From the NCBI GenBank assembly GCA_018238155.1, contig JABCTZ010000001.1, positions 1 to 64,000 of the forward strand: 64,000 bases of DNA, read 5' to 3'. Source of the DNA: Candidatus Heimdallarchaeota archaeon (GTDB taxonomy: Archaea > Asgardarchaeota > Heimdallarchaeia > JABLTI01). Shown here piece by piece: positions 8,561 to 18,320 of this stretch. Made by a program: the position numbers and the translations under genes. Within the stretch, counting starts at the first letter, position 1. Each line of letters starts with the position of its first letter. The notes below the pieces were generated by a model. That model ran no database searches. It was given only the letters and a program-made list of their open reading frames with translations, and was not told where the DNA came from.

Positions 8561-9655
8561 TTAAAGCTTCATATTTTTTCCGAAATACATTAGCTCATAG
8601 ATCACTGTAGATTCGTAATGTTCTTTCTTACTGTCTTTTTCTAAGGAAAATTCAGCTCTTCCCAAAAATCGGTGATACTGAGGATTTTTACCGATCTGTT
8701 TTAAAAACAAATGAGGACTATTTCCAAATAGCAAATTTTGATGCATCAAATCTTCTTTTCGTTGGAGATTTAATTTGAATTTGATTTTATCATCCTCATA
8801 ATTGAACTTGAGTAAATTTGAGACCATTTTTTTGGTCTTTGGATGTTTTTTGATTTGGTCATAGGAAACAGTGATTTTTTCAGAATCATCTGCTAAAATA
8901 CCTGTCTTATCAAGTAACAATGCAAATGGCTTTTGTATAAAGTTGTATTCTTTTCTTGCGATCAAATTACCTGCAAGTAGAATGTAATCACCAATGTGTG
9001 CTCTTGCCCAGTACCAATGATTAAACAAGCTGCTAGGATCGGCATTTCCCCAGTTATGATCATGATAACCATGCCCATTGATTTGTCTTTTCTTACCGTT
9101 AATAGTTAGAGTACCGGAGACTTTTCCATAAGGGATTGAGGGAAACCAAGCAAAGTATTTCTCTTTCTCCATAGCATTTTTTTGAAAATAAAGGAATCCA
9201 TTATCCATTCTCTTTCCTAGTTGAGTTAATCTTTCAAGTTTAATTTCAGCCGTAATGGATTTTGTGGATGCTTTTATTTTATATGTTTTTAAATCTCCAA
9301 TGAAATAATTATCTTTTATCCGAACGTCACATTGTTCTTGTGAGCTAGAGTAATTTTTCTTCCATTGTTTTTCAAGGTAAAATTCACGGGTTGTTTCCCC
9401 CTTTGGGTCTGTATAATCAATTGCTATAAGAGGTGTTATTAGAGAATGAGTGTCAAAATATGGTTTTGGTCCAAAAATGATGACTATTACTGACCCATCA
9501 TCTAATTCTGCATCAAAATACCACCACTCAAAATGCTTCCGGTCAACAGGAACTCTTTGTCCATCTTCCCATATTTCAGGGGTTGGTTTCATTCCCTCTT
9601 TCTCAAAATATTGCTCTTTATTACCAGGGTATACTTTAGGTTCATTTGAATTCAT
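8561..9655 (-). CDS. AttH/CrtC lipocalin-like domain protein
   Basis: Two hallmark motifs are visible: HFEWWYFDAELDDGS near residue 40 and GHGYHDHNWGN near residue 195. Both are typical of the CrtC/AttH (hydroxyneurosporene synthase-like) family, a pair of fused lipocalin-like barrels. Characterised members act on carotenoids or other isoprenoids, but most archaeal relatives have no known substrate. The length of 364 residues is normal. No signal peptide is present, so it is probably cytoplasmic or membrane-associated. It stands alone between the exporter operon and a divergent Fe-S protein gene, so a role with either is not supported. The start is ATG 9655. Confidence 0.78.
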   Translation of the reverse strand: MNSNEPKVYPGNKEQYFEKEGMKPTPEIWEDGQRVPVDRKHFEWWYFDAELDDGSVIVIIFGPKPYFDTHSLITPLIAIDYTDPKGETTREFYLEKQWKKNYSSSQEQCDVRIKDNYFIGDLKTYKIKASTKSITAEIKLERLTQLGKRMDNGFLYFQKNAMEKEKYFAWFPSIPYGKVSGTLTINGKKRQINGHGYHDHNWGNADPSSLFNHWYWARAHIGDYILLAGNLIARKEYNFIQKPFALLLDKTGILADDSEKITVSYDQIKKHPKTKKMVSNLLKFNYEDDKIKFKLNLQRKEDLMHQNLLFGNSPHLFLKQIGKNPQYHRFLGRAEFSLEKDSKKEHYESTVIYELMYFGKNMKL

Positions 9656-9824
9656 AAGATAATAAACTATCTTTCAAATATTTAAGATTCTCTTTTACTG
9701 ATGAAGAAAAGATTATCCATGGAAAATGCTTTTCTACATTGCTTTTAATTACTTTCAAGTTGTAGCAAATATCAAAACTATTTACAATAAGACCTTTTCA
9801 AATTATACTTTCGAAAATAGAACA

Positions 9825-9834
9825 TTTATATTTA
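9825..9834 (+). promoter_or_regulatory. TATA box for the 4Fe-4S protein gene
   Basis: TTTATATTTA at 9825-9834 is an archaeal TATA-like element preceded by an A-rich stretch (CGAAAATAG). Usual spacing puts transcription start near 9855. That lies after the upstream GTG (9842) and ATG (9848) and so supports ATG 9893 as the true start. Confidence 0.45.
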
Positions 9835-9892
9835 ACCAAGAGTGACTATGTTTAAATTTACATCATTAGTTTTAAATCAGGAGACAAATAGT

Positions 9893-10993
9893 ATGACCGA
9901 AGTAAATAGAAGCACTGATGACCCTTATTTGTTATTAGCAGAAACACTGAATACTGTACCAATGGGTTTCCCAACAGTTGAGGATGGCACTCACCTGAGA
10001 GTACTAGAATATATCTTCGAACCTGAGGAAGCATTACTTGCTAGTAAATTAAAACTAACAGGTGAAACAAAAGAGAAATTGGCAAAACGAATTAAGATGC
10101 CATTGGATCAACTAGAAAAAATGCTTAAGATTATGTATAAGAAAGGTCAACTTCGTAAGTTTATAGATAAAAAAGGCGTTATCAAGTATGGTTTATTTCC
10201 GTTTGTCCCTGGCATTTATGAAGAGCAAATTAAGCGATTAGATGTAGAACTGGTTGAATTAATTGAAGAATATCTCCTAAAAAGCAAAGGTGATATTGTC
10301 TTTACTTCAGATCCACCAATTTTTCGGGTTTTGCCAATAAATAAAGTAATTAAAACAGAGTTAGTTATTCATCCATATGCTCAAGCTGAAAGTATTCTTC
10401 GAAATGCTAAAAGCTGGGGTATCCGAGATTGCACTTGTCGTTCTGCTCAAGCATTGCTTGGCAATGAATGTAAATATCCAAAAAGTGTTTGTATAGAGCT
10501 CTCTGAGATAGAAGGTGATTTCCAATTTAGTAATACTACAAAACCGATTACGATGGAACAAGCTTTTCTATACTTAAAGGAAGCTCAAGAAGCCGGTTTA
10601 ATTCATACATCAATGAATATACAATCACAGCATCCATACATTTGTAATTGTTGCACTTGTTGTTGCAATGTCTTTAGAGCTTTATTGGAATTTGACAAAC
10701 CTAATGCTTTTGTTAAATCTAATTACGAAATTAGTATCAATCAAGAGTTATGCTCTGGTTGTGGAGAATGTGTTGAACAATGTCAATTCAAAGTTCTAGA
10801 TATAAATGATGGAATTTGTGTTGCAAATGAGAATTGTATCGGATGCGGTGTTTGTGCTCTTGTTTGTCCTGAAGATGCACTTAAACTCGTTCCAAGACCC
10901 AAAAAGGAAATCACTAAACCAGCTAAAAATTTAATTGCTTGGTTCTTGAAAAGAGCTTGGAACCGAAAAAAGAATCCAATGAAACTCATTTGA
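9893..10993 (+). CDS. 4Fe-4S ferredoxin-type protein with winged-helix N-terminus
   Basis: The C-terminus carries two classic [4Fe-4S] motifs, CSGCGECVEQC and CIGCGVCALVC. The middle contains two further Cys groups: DCTCR followed by C and C about 15 residues later, and CNCCTCCC. Residues 25-100 look like a winged-helix domain (LKLTGETKEKLAKRIKMP). This combination is common in uncharacterised anaerobe proteins annotated as 4Fe-4S ferredoxin; an electron-transfer role is likely but the partner is unknown. I chose ATG 9893 because AGGAG is 9 nt upstream and a TATA box lies 60 nt before. The basic C-terminal tail (KRAWNRKKN) has no membrane helix. Confidence 0.82.
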   Translation: MTEVNRSTDDPYLLLAETLNTVPMGFPTVEDGTHLRVLEYIFEPEEALLASKLKLTGETKEKLAKRIKMPLDQLEKMLKIMYKKGQLRKFIDKKGVIKYGLFPFVPGIYEEQIKRLDVELVELIEEYLLKSKGDIVFTSDPPIFRVLPINKVIKTELVIHPYAQAESILRNAKSWGIRDCTCRSAQALLGNECKYPKSVCIELSEIEGDFQFSNTTKPITMEQAFLYLKEAQEAGLIHTSMNIQSQHPYICNCCTCCCNVFRALLEFDKPNAFVKSNYEISINQELCSGCGECVEQCQFKVLDINDGICVANENCIGCGVCALVCPEDALKLVPRPKKEITKPAKNLIAWFLKRAWNRKKNPMKLI

Positions 10994-11024
10994 GTTTAGC
11001 TTTTAGCAATTAGAAAAAGTAATT

Positions 11025-11046
11025 GAAGGTTGAAATTATAACCTTC
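11025..11046. terminator. Hairpin between convergent genes
   Basis: GAAGGTT (11025-11031) and AACCTTC (11040-11046) form a 7-bp stem, followed by TTTT. It lies after the Fe-S protein gene and overlaps the end of the convergent protease gene, so it could serve either strand. Confidence 0.4.
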
Positions 11047-13015
11047 TTTTACGAGATTTCATTTTAAAGATAAAAGCCATAATTGGTATGAGAATCATAA
11101 CTGGTAAAATTAGTTTTAACGATGATGATTTGGAAAGGCTAATTCTCTCTAGGTTTGATGTCAATTTGTAAAGTGATCTAAAAGCTAGAAATGCATCTAT
11201 ATAATTCATTGCTGCTAATGCTGTTTCTCCATCACTAACAACTTGATCTAATTCTGCAAGAATTGTCGTATTATGTAATGCATCTTCTCGATAAGCGTCA
11301 ATTACTGGTTTATTTCGGAAGAAATTTACAAAACTCGAGGTTCTGTAAAGAGAATCTTTCAAGAATATTGAGAAATCGGGTGCACCTATGGTGTAGTAGC
11401 TCATCACATCACTCATAAATCCGCCTGCACCTTCGATTGCATCATTTGTTATTTCAGAATGGGCAAATCCTAAAACGTGTCCTATTTCGTGGATCAAGAG
11501 AGTTGACAGTCCAGATCGAGGTGTTGTTCCATCACTAGCAAAATAACGATTAAGGTCTTTATAACAAACAACATTGCCAACACCACCTAATCCAGTGTAC
11601 TCTCTATAAGCACCATACGACCAAGCAACCATTGAAACGTTTTGAAGTAAGATTACCCAAGAGGTAAAAATAGCATCTCCTTTACTCATATTGAAATAAT
11701 TTTCAGCCACATTTTGGAAATCATAGAAAATATTTACTCCATCAAGATATGTCCAGTTAGGATTATACCAAGGATACGTTCCTATGTCCTCAAATCCCAA
11801 AGTTCTATCATTTAGTATCTGGTTTAGTTCTAGATTTTCTGTTAATTCCACCCATTTATCTTCTAGGGATATTGTAGCTACTTCATTTGGAACCACATAC
11901 TCAAAGGCGTCTTCAACAACTTCTTCATGATAAATCCATTCTAGGTCCTCTTGACTGTATCCGTGAGCAGTTTCATTGTTAATGAATAATATCTGTGCAC
12001 TCACTTCTCTTTCATTATACAACAACCCATCACCACGACCTCCAACATCTATAACGATATCATTCAAGTAATCGATCAAATATGTATTGAGATGAGTAAT
12101 ATATTCTGATGATCCTGTGATATTATTTCCAAGATAAGTATCTAGGTCTGCTGTAAGGTAATCAAAATCACCTTCATAGAAGTCACTATTCCACCAAATG
12201 TCTGTCCATTTTGTGTACCATTGATGACTAAAAGGATCAACAAAGAAGACTCTGTTCTGGAAACCCCAACATGGATAAGGAAATTCAACATTAGGATTTA
12301 AATCGTTGTCCCATTCTAACCGCCACCAATCAGCTGTCACATTGGAATCTGGGTCTTCCTCATCAATTTCAAACCAATGTTCAAAGCTATGGTCTGAAGT
12401 ATCAAATCTTGACTGATTTAAAAGATAAATGGCATAACTTGGTTTTGGTGCAGAATAGCCCGGGTTAGTAACTAAATATTGTTCGAGTGCTTCTCCATCG
12501 ATTGCTCTTCCTTCCTGTTCGTAGAAGATAGACATCCTTTCACCTGTGCTTTCTTGCAAATTTAACTGAGTTGTATTTAGTGCACTAGTAGTGCCATTCC
12601 ATGAATTTGTGTCAATAAAAGTGTCTAAAGTTGACTCGTAACTTGGAGTTGTAAAATGAAAATTATATTCTAATGTGATATTTAAATCAAGTAGTGAATC
12701 ATATTTGTGAGTGACGTCATTCCATACGGAATCAATTCCAATATAGTAAACACTTTCACTCAAACTATTGGACATCATTGCCATATCAATATAATTTTCT
12801 TCGTATCCCGTAAAGACTAAATCTATAGGAATAGTTATTTCTGCAATTGGGATACCTTCAACATTAAATGAAATGCCTTCTGCATTGTTGTTCATCAATG
12901 AACGATTTGTAATCTTATTGAATGAAATACCAAAAAAGAGTACAATTATCAGAAAACTGGTTATTCTTCTCCTTTTTTGAAGGAAGGAGATGTTTGCTCT
13001 TTGGTTTTGGACCAT
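11036..13015 (-). CDS. Secreted metzincin-type zinc protease, membrane anchored
   Basis: An N-terminal basic stretch and hydrophobic helix (about residues 16-32) act as a signal or anchor. The active site near residue 505 is HEIGHVLGFAHS, which fits the metzincin signature HExxHxxGxxH. It is followed about 20 residues later by SDVMSYY, a plausible Met-turn. A C-terminal membrane helix (about 635-653) ends in KMKSRKRRL, so the catalytic domain is displayed outside the cell. The region before the active site (about 450 residues) is unrecognised and rich in Trp, Tyr and Asp. ATG 13015 has GGAG 9 nt upstream. It is the first gene of a block of surface proteins and may process them; that is inference. 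Confidence 0.85.
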   Translation of the reverse strand: MVQNQRANISFLQKRRRITSFLIIVLFFGISFNKITNRSLMNNNAEGISFNVEGIPIAEITIPIDLVFTGYEENYIDMAMMSNSLSESVYYIGIDSVWNDVTHKYDSLLDLNITLEYNFHFTTPSYESTLDTFIDTNSWNGTTSALNTTQLNLQESTGERMSIFYEQEGRAIDGEALEQYLVTNPGYSAPKPSYAIYLLNQSRFDTSDHSFEHWFEIDEEDPDSNVTADWWRLEWDNDLNPNVEFPYPCWGFQNRVFFVDPFSHQWYTKWTDIWWNSDFYEGDFDYLTADLDTYLGNNITGSSEYITHLNTYLIDYLNDIVIDVGGRGDGLLYNEREVSAQILFINNETAHGYSQEDLEWIYHEEVVEDAFEYVVPNEVATISLEDKWVELTENLELNQILNDRTLGFEDIGTYPWYNPNWTYLDGVNIFYDFQNVAENYFNMSKGDAIFTSWVILLQNVSMVAWSYGAYREYTGLGGVGNVVCYKDLNRYFASDGTTPRSGLSTLLIHEIGHVLGFAHSEITNDAIEGAGGFMSDVMSYYTIGAPDFSIFLKDSLYRTSSFVNFFRNKPVIDAYREDALHNTTILAELDQVVSDGETALAAMNYIDAFLAFRSLYKLTSNLERISLSKSSSLKLILPVMILIPIMAFIFKMKSRKRRL

Positions 13016-13216
13016 AAAAAAACGCTCCTAATAACACATTCTAATATTACTTGAAGCATTTACAGTATAAACCTAATCACTACTCTAGGAGAAAAAATTC
13101 TTGTGATTGAAATCAGAAAAATCGCCTAGCTCAAGCAAATTTTCCCTCTAGAAAATCATTTAAACAAATAAGAATCTAAGATATACTGTCGGATTAAATA
13201 AATCCTTGGTGTTTTC

Positions 13217-15661
13217 ATGTTAAATAAACTCATTAAATCGTTAGTTAAAGTTCTCTTTCTTGGAACTATTCTCTCGCTTTTATCTCTCTCTCTCACATCT
13301 GGTAATATTTCAGAGAAAACTGAATATATGCACGATTTAGATACATCACCAATTGGCAATAGCTTATCATTCAAACCAAAAGCAAATCCAAGAGCTCCTT
13401 CTCTAATTGTCTCTCAAGTTTACGAAATTAATGATGATTATCTTGGAGGTAGCACTGGTGATGATGATAATATTGTGGATGCGGGAGAAACTATTGAGTT
13501 ACGTTTGCAACTAGAAAATACTGGTGATCAAGGAGTTACAGATGTTTATGGAAACCTAACCTCATTAAATCCCTTTGTTTCTATAAGTTCCTCAAATCAG
13601 ACTTATATTGGGATAGCCGCTGGTGAGACTGGAATTTCTTCATCTTATTACATAATCGAATTTGATAGTAAATTGAATGAAAGTGAAATTATTAGTTTTA
13701 CTTTAGAGATAACAGCAAATGAAGGGATATGGTTCGATACATTTACTCTAACAGTTGTTGGTGTCCCTGAACCGGTCTTTTATGGTCACAGTGTAACAAG
13801 TGAAAATGATGGTGACCTAAATGCTGATGATGATGATGTAATTGATCCTGGTGAAGAAATTGATTTTCGATTATATGTTGAAAACATTGGAGGAAGTAAT
13901 TTCTTTGATGTTGATGGTTATTTGACATCATCTGATCCTTATGTGACAGTTGATGATGGTTTTGGCGGTTTTGGTACAATTGACGGAAATGGTTCTACAG
14001 ACTATGGTTATTTTGGAATAATTGTGAGTGGTGGTTGCCCTCTTCAATACCATATTCCTTTCAACCTCTCACTAGTAGACGATTTTGGTCATTTTTGGAA
14101 TTTAAGTATTGAGCTTGTTGTTAGTGGGCATCCTGAATACGATTTGTTGGACATTACCTTCAAGGAACGATATGGTGATCATGACAGCTACATTGACGCA
14201 GGTGAGACTTGGTATGCAAGTATTACTTTACGAAATATTGGTGATGCTATAGGTCCAAGTGTAGAAGTTGGTCTTACTTCTGATGATGATGAAATTGATT
14301 TTTATTATTCAAATACTGCTCTGTCATTTGGGGATCTTTATGCAGGTTTTATAGACACTAGAACAGGAACCTATGATTGGCAATTTACCATCTCTGATAG
14401 AGCTTCAAAAGATCAACAATTGAATTTCAACATTGTTATCAATGACGATAGTGGTGGACCAACGAGTGTTATCAGTACTTCTGTACAACTTGTTGGCGTT
14501 ACAGATTTTGAGTTGATTGCTTTCGAAATAGTGGAAGATTGTTATTACGAAGACGATTGTAATGGTATAATCGATGCTGGGGACACATATAATGTCAATA
14601 TTACTATTATGAACATCGGGAAAACAACTGGTAATGATATTGAAGTTTACCTCGTTTCTTCTGACAGTTATGTTAATTTCTATTATGGAAATGGAACTGA
14701 TTCTAACTCATTTGATCCAATGGATGAAGGCGAGTCAGATTATTATTATGATAGTTATTATTGGGAATTTACTATTTCAGAAAAGGCAAAAACTGGTAGA
14801 GTGCTTAATTTCACAATTGTAATTGTAGATGCATCCCTAAGAGAATGGCACTTTCCAGTTAGTATAATCGTTGAAGATGGTCCAAACACGTTCTTTTATA
14901 CTCTTGAAGGTATTGTGGTACTCATTTGTGCTCCGATAGTTTTTCTAGGATTCTGCGTTTTCCCATATATACGAAAACGGAATAAAGCTAACAAAGATGG
15001 AACCACTGTTAGTTTTGGTGATAAATTTAATAGCTGGCGTGAAGAAAATAAACAGAAACGAGCAAAGAAACACAAACAACGGAATAAAGAACGAGCTCAA
15101 AAAATGAAAGAGAAAGAAGTCATACGGCAAGAGCAAGAAAGAAAAAGAATTGCTTATATAAATGCCAATGAAAAGAAGCTGCTCGAGAAATTTGAAACTA
15201 TTCTCAAGATGACTGAAAGTGTAGAAATATCTGATGTAGCAAAAAGCCTAGCGATATCAGAATCACAATTATTTGAAAAGTTGATTCAATGGCAAGATGT
15301 GCTTCCTTTCAAAATTGATGGTGATTTCATTGAAGTACAAAATACTACTGATTTCACTCAATCTGTTAGAGAAAAAATAGCTGAAATTTCTAAATACTAC
15401 TCATGTTATCAATGCGGTTTTCCAATTGAAAGTACAAGTCAAATCTGTCCTGACTGTAAAAGTGATGTCATTAAATGTGCTGTTTGTAAACTACCAATAT
15501 CATTTGGTGATGAAATAGGTAGTTGTGTTTTATGTGAAACAAAAGGTCATTTAACACACATGCAAGAATGGTTGAAAACTCAAGGGACATGTCCTGTTTG
15601 TTTACAGAAATTACCTGTCGAGGGTTTAATGCAAAAGAAAACTAAATCGAAAAAGAAATAA
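13217..15661 (+). CDS. Surface repeat protein with cytoplasmic winged-helix and RING-like zinc finger
   Basis: A signal peptide (residues 1-30) is followed by four beta-sandwich repeats of about 125 residues. Each opens with a D/G-rich element ending in DAGE or DPGE and then a LxNxG motif (for example VDAGETIELRLQLENTG), as in CARDB-like domains. A membrane helix lies near residue 565. A Lys/Glu-rich coiled coil follows, then a winged-helix-like stretch (SVEISDVAKSLAISESQLFEKLI), a zinc ribbon (CYQCGF and CPDC) and a final finger CAVC-x11-CVLC-x4-H-x2-H-x10-CPVC that resembles a RING-H2. So the outside part may sense and the inside part may bind partners. The ubiquitin-ligase idea is speculative; the topology is well supported. 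Confidence 0.82.
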   Translation: MLNKLIKSLVKVLFLGTILSLLSLSLTSGNISEKTEYMHDLDTSPIGNSLSFKPKANPRAPSLIVSQVYEINDDYLGGSTGDDDNIVDAGETIELRLQLENTGDQGVTDVYGNLTSLNPFVSISSSNQTYIGIAAGETGISSSYYIIEFDSKLNESEIISFTLEITANEGIWFDTFTLTVVGVPEPVFYGHSVTSENDGDLNADDDDVIDPGEEIDFRLYVENIGGSNFFDVDGYLTSSDPYVTVDDGFGGFGTIDGNGSTDYGYFGIIVSGGCPLQYHIPFNLSLVDDFGHFWNLSIELVVSGHPEYDLLDITFKERYGDHDSYIDAGETWYASITLRNIGDAIGPSVEVGLTSDDDEIDFYYSNTALSFGDLYAGFIDTRTGTYDWQFTISDRASKDQQLNFNIVINDDSGGPTSVISTSVQLVGVTDFELIAFEIVEDCYYEDDCNGIIDAGDTYNVNITIMNIGKTTGNDIEVYLVSSDSYVNFYYGNGTDSNSFDPMDEGESDYYYDSYYWEFTISEKAKTGRVLNFTIVIVDASLREWHFPVSIIVEDGPNTFFYTLEGIVVLICAPIVFLGFCVFPYIRKRNKANKDGTTVSFGDKFNSWREENKQKRAKKHKQRNKERAQKMKEKEVIRQEQERKRIAYINANEKKLLEKFETILKMTESVEISDVAKSLAISESQLFEKLIQWQDVLPFKIDGDFIEVQNTTDFTQSVREKIAEISKYYSCYQCGFPIESTSQICPDCKSDVIKCAVCKLPISFGDEIGSCVLCETKGHLTHMQEWLKTQGTCPVCLQKLPVEGLMQKKTKSKKK

Positions 15662-15790
15662 CTATAATCTCTTCCCTCATGAAGTCACAAATTATTTTGC
15701 TCGTGAGATAATAGATATTAGAAATATGGGGACAATAAATCGAATAAAGTAAAATAGATTATAATGTCGGTTAACGATATAAATTAATGA

Positions 15791-15800
15791 TTTATATATT
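15791..15800 (+). promoter_or_regulatory. TATA box for the LVIVD propeller gene
   Basis: TTTATATATT is a good archaeal TATA element. Transcription would start near 15820, giving a leader of about 65 nt before the chosen ATG at 15889. Confidence 0.4.
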
Positions 15801-15888
15801 TTACTTGTTTGTATGGTAAATAATGTTGAGCTTTAAATTTCAAGTCGCCCTTATTGTCTTTTGTATAAACTTCAAGGAAGATGATAAA

Positions 15889-18117
15889 ATGAAATTAACA
15901 CGAGACTTTAGAAAAAAAACCCCAAGGATACTTGGAGTAATTATTTTGTGCTTTGTAGTTGGACTCACTGCTGTGAAATGTAACGGTGGTCTTAATGTTG
16001 AAACTAACTATAGTGAATTATCTGACAATTCTTTAAACGACTCAATTTATAAAATCGATGCTACCGATCCGGATGACTATGCGCGAATATCGAAAAGTGA
16101 TGACAATCATGGACATTTTGAAGATATCTTCAAAGAAGGAAACAATATTTACATTGCTACTTCTGATGGTGGATTACTAATTGTTGATACTACAGTTAAA
16201 AGTAATCCTGTCCTAAAAGGACAATACGATGAAGAATTATCTTTTAATGATGTTTATGTTGAAGGAAATTATGCTTTTGTAGATCATAAAAATATTCTTT
16301 TTGTGATTGATATTACCAGCACCACAAATCCAAGCAAAGCTGGAGAATTTACATTCAGTGATACAACCTATATTTACGATATTTGTGTAAAAGGAAGTTA
16401 TGTTTTCGTTGCGTGTGGTCTTGACGGCTTAAAGGTCTTAGATATTAGTACCCTTAGTAATATGCAAGTTGTTGACACCTATGAAGATACTAACAATGGT
16501 TGGATAGATACCCTATACATATCTGGCAATCAATTACATTTAGGTGGTAATGGATTAGATTATATAATTTTAGACTGTACAACCCCTACAAGTTTATCGT
16601 TAGTGGGTAATTATACACCACTTGATAGTATAACAGAAATTTTCATTGATGGAAATCATGCCTTTTTAGGAGAAAGTGGTAATCCAGGTATAGAAATAAT
16701 CTCTATTATTACTCCGGCATCTCCAACGCAAGTAGCAACTTTAAGTGATGCATGCATCGACATTTCAGTTTCTAATGAGATTATTTTTGCCAATGAATAC
16801 GCTAGTGGTTTAGCGATGTATAATATTAGTGATATTGCACATCCAAGTTTAATCACAAAAGTGAATGTTTCCACATCAAATCTTTTGATTGAAGGAGACT
16901 ATCTCTATTCTAGATTAACATTTGAGCGATTAGATATTTGGAATATTTCAAATGTCACGGATATTGTTGAAATAGGAGTGTTTTATTCAACAGGTTTTGC
17001 TCATAGAGTAGCCGTTTCAGGCAACTACGCGTACGTTGCTGATGAACGCGATGGTTTAGAAATAATTGATATTTCGGATCCAATAAATCCAACAAAAGTT
17101 TATTCATATAAATTTAATATCACATCTAGAGTTTATGATGTTTATATCGTTGGAAATAAATTGTACGTTGCTCATGGTGGGTATGGATTATTCATTTTTG
17201 ATATTACTAATAAAGCAAATCCAACACTTCTAGGAACTTATGACACTATATTAGGCAAAGCAAGAGGTATTGCTGTTAACGGAGATACTGCTTATCTTGC
17301 AAATGAATACAATGACTTTGAAGTTCTTGACATTTCCAATCCTGCTGCTGTGACGAGAGATATCCATGCAGTTACTATGGGTTGGTGCTATGATCTTGTA
17401 GCTGTTAATAATTTTCTCTATGTCGCTACTGGTGTCTGGGGAATGTTAATTTATGATATAAGCGTTCAACATGCTATTGACTACAAAGGTACTTTTGATA
17501 ATGTATTTGGTTCAACTCTTGGAATTGCTGTTTCAGGTGATTATGCATACGTAGCTGATAATGGTCAAGGATTGCGAGTTGTTGATGTCAGTGATAAAGA
17601 ACATCCTACACAAGAAGATCAGTACAAAAATTGGGGCTATGTCTACGATGTCAATATTCAAGGAGACACAGCTTATTTAGGCACTTCTTCAGGTTTAGTT
17701 ATTCTTGATATTTCAGATCCAACTGCTCTTGTAGAAATCGGTTTAGATTTTCGCTTGCAGGACTGTCGTTCAGCGATTCCAAAAGATGCTTTCATTTTGG
17801 TTGCTTCTGGTGGAAGTGGATTACAGATAGCTGGTAAGGATTCTGATTCTGATTTATTAGCAGATTACCTTGAGACTGAAAAATATCTTACAGACCCAAA
17901 TAATCCAGATACCGATGGCGATGGAGTCATTGATGGTATTGAAGTAATTCTTGGTTATGATCCTTTAGATCCTGATGACTTTCCTACTAGCATTCCTCCA
18001 TCATTGACTCAACCGACAGGAAAATCTACTCTTGGTACAATGCCATCAATAATCATCATGATTTCATTTGCCTTAGCAACAATTAGTTGTTTCACCTTGA
18101 AACGTAAAAAACGGTAA
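15889..18117 (+). CDS. Secreted LVIVD-repeat beta-propeller, calcium-binding C-terminus, membrane anchored
   Basis: About a dozen repeats of 40-45 residues carry the LVIVD pattern, for example YAYVADERDGLEIIDISDP and YAYVADNGQGLRVVDVSD. They should form one or two beta-propellers. Near residue 665 a thrombospondin-type-3-like Ca2+ loop follows (DSDSDLLADYLE, then DPNNPDTDGDGVIDGIE). A short Pro/Thr linker leads to a C-terminal membrane helix and KRKKR. I chose ATG 15889 because GGAAG is 8 nt upstream and the protein then starts with a normal signal peptide (MKLTRDFRKK plus hydrophobic core). An ATG at 15823 would add 22 unlikely residues. The probable role is adhesion or cell-surface binding. 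Confidence 0.88.
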   Translation: MKLTRDFRKKTPRILGVIILCFVVGLTAVKCNGGLNVETNYSELSDNSLNDSIYKIDATDPDDYARISKSDDNHGHFEDIFKEGNNIYIATSDGGLLIVDTTVKSNPVLKGQYDEELSFNDVYVEGNYAFVDHKNILFVIDITSTTNPSKAGEFTFSDTTYIYDICVKGSYVFVACGLDGLKVLDISTLSNMQVVDTYEDTNNGWIDTLYISGNQLHLGGNGLDYIILDCTTPTSLSLVGNYTPLDSITEIFIDGNHAFLGESGNPGIEIISIITPASPTQVATLSDACIDISVSNEIIFANEYASGLAMYNISDIAHPSLITKVNVSTSNLLIEGDYLYSRLTFERLDIWNISNVTDIVEIGVFYSTGFAHRVAVSGNYAYVADERDGLEIIDISDPINPTKVYSYKFNITSRVYDVYIVGNKLYVAHGGYGLFIFDITNKANPTLLGTYDTILGKARGIAVNGDTAYLANEYNDFEVLDISNPAAVTRDIHAVTMGWCYDLVAVNNFLYVATGVWGMLIYDISVQHAIDYKGTFDNVFGSTLGIAVSGDYAYVADNGQGLRVVDVSDKEHPTQEDQYKNWGYVYDVNIQGDTAYLGTSSGLVILDISDPTALVEIGLDFRLQDCRSAIPKDAFILVASGGSGLQIAGKDSDSDLLADYLETEKYLTDPNNPDTDGDGVIDGIEVILGYDPLDPDDFPTSIPPSLTQPTGKSTLGTMPSIIIMISFALATISCFTLKRKKR

Positions 18118-18132
18118 GGTTTTCTACAAAAG

Positions 18133-18180
18133 AAAAGACAATGCCTCGTAAGCATTTGTCTTTTAAAATCTTTTTTTTGC
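18133..18180 (+). terminator. Strong hairpin and T-run after the LVIVD gene
   Basis: AAAAGACAATGC and GCATTTGTCTTTT pair with one bulged base (18133-18164), followed by AAAATCTTTTTTTT. It lies 16 nt after the stop codon. Confidence 0.65.
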
Positions 18181-18273
18181 AAAGCACAAGCTGCTTACAA
18201 TTTGAGATACTTACGAAGGAACAAGTCTAATCTGAATAAAATCAAGTAAGAAAATAAGAGAAAAAGAATGATA

Positions 18274-18297
18274 AATTTCTCCTCAAAGGGAGAAATT
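18274..18297 (-). terminator. Hairpin after the DUF285 repeat gene
   Basis: AATTTCTCC (18274-18282) and GGAGAAATT (18289-18297) make a perfect 9-bp stem with a 6-nt loop. It sits 24 nt past the stop of the minus-strand gene and is followed on that strand by T-rich sequence. Confidence 0.6.
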
Positions 18298-18320
18298 ATA
18301 CCATACAGATTAAGAAATAC

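Noticed and set aside
13743-13979. Minus-strand open frame rich in His and Gln
   Set aside because: It lies antisense to the GAT/GGT-rich repeats of the surface protein; His/Gln-rich translation is the expected shadow.
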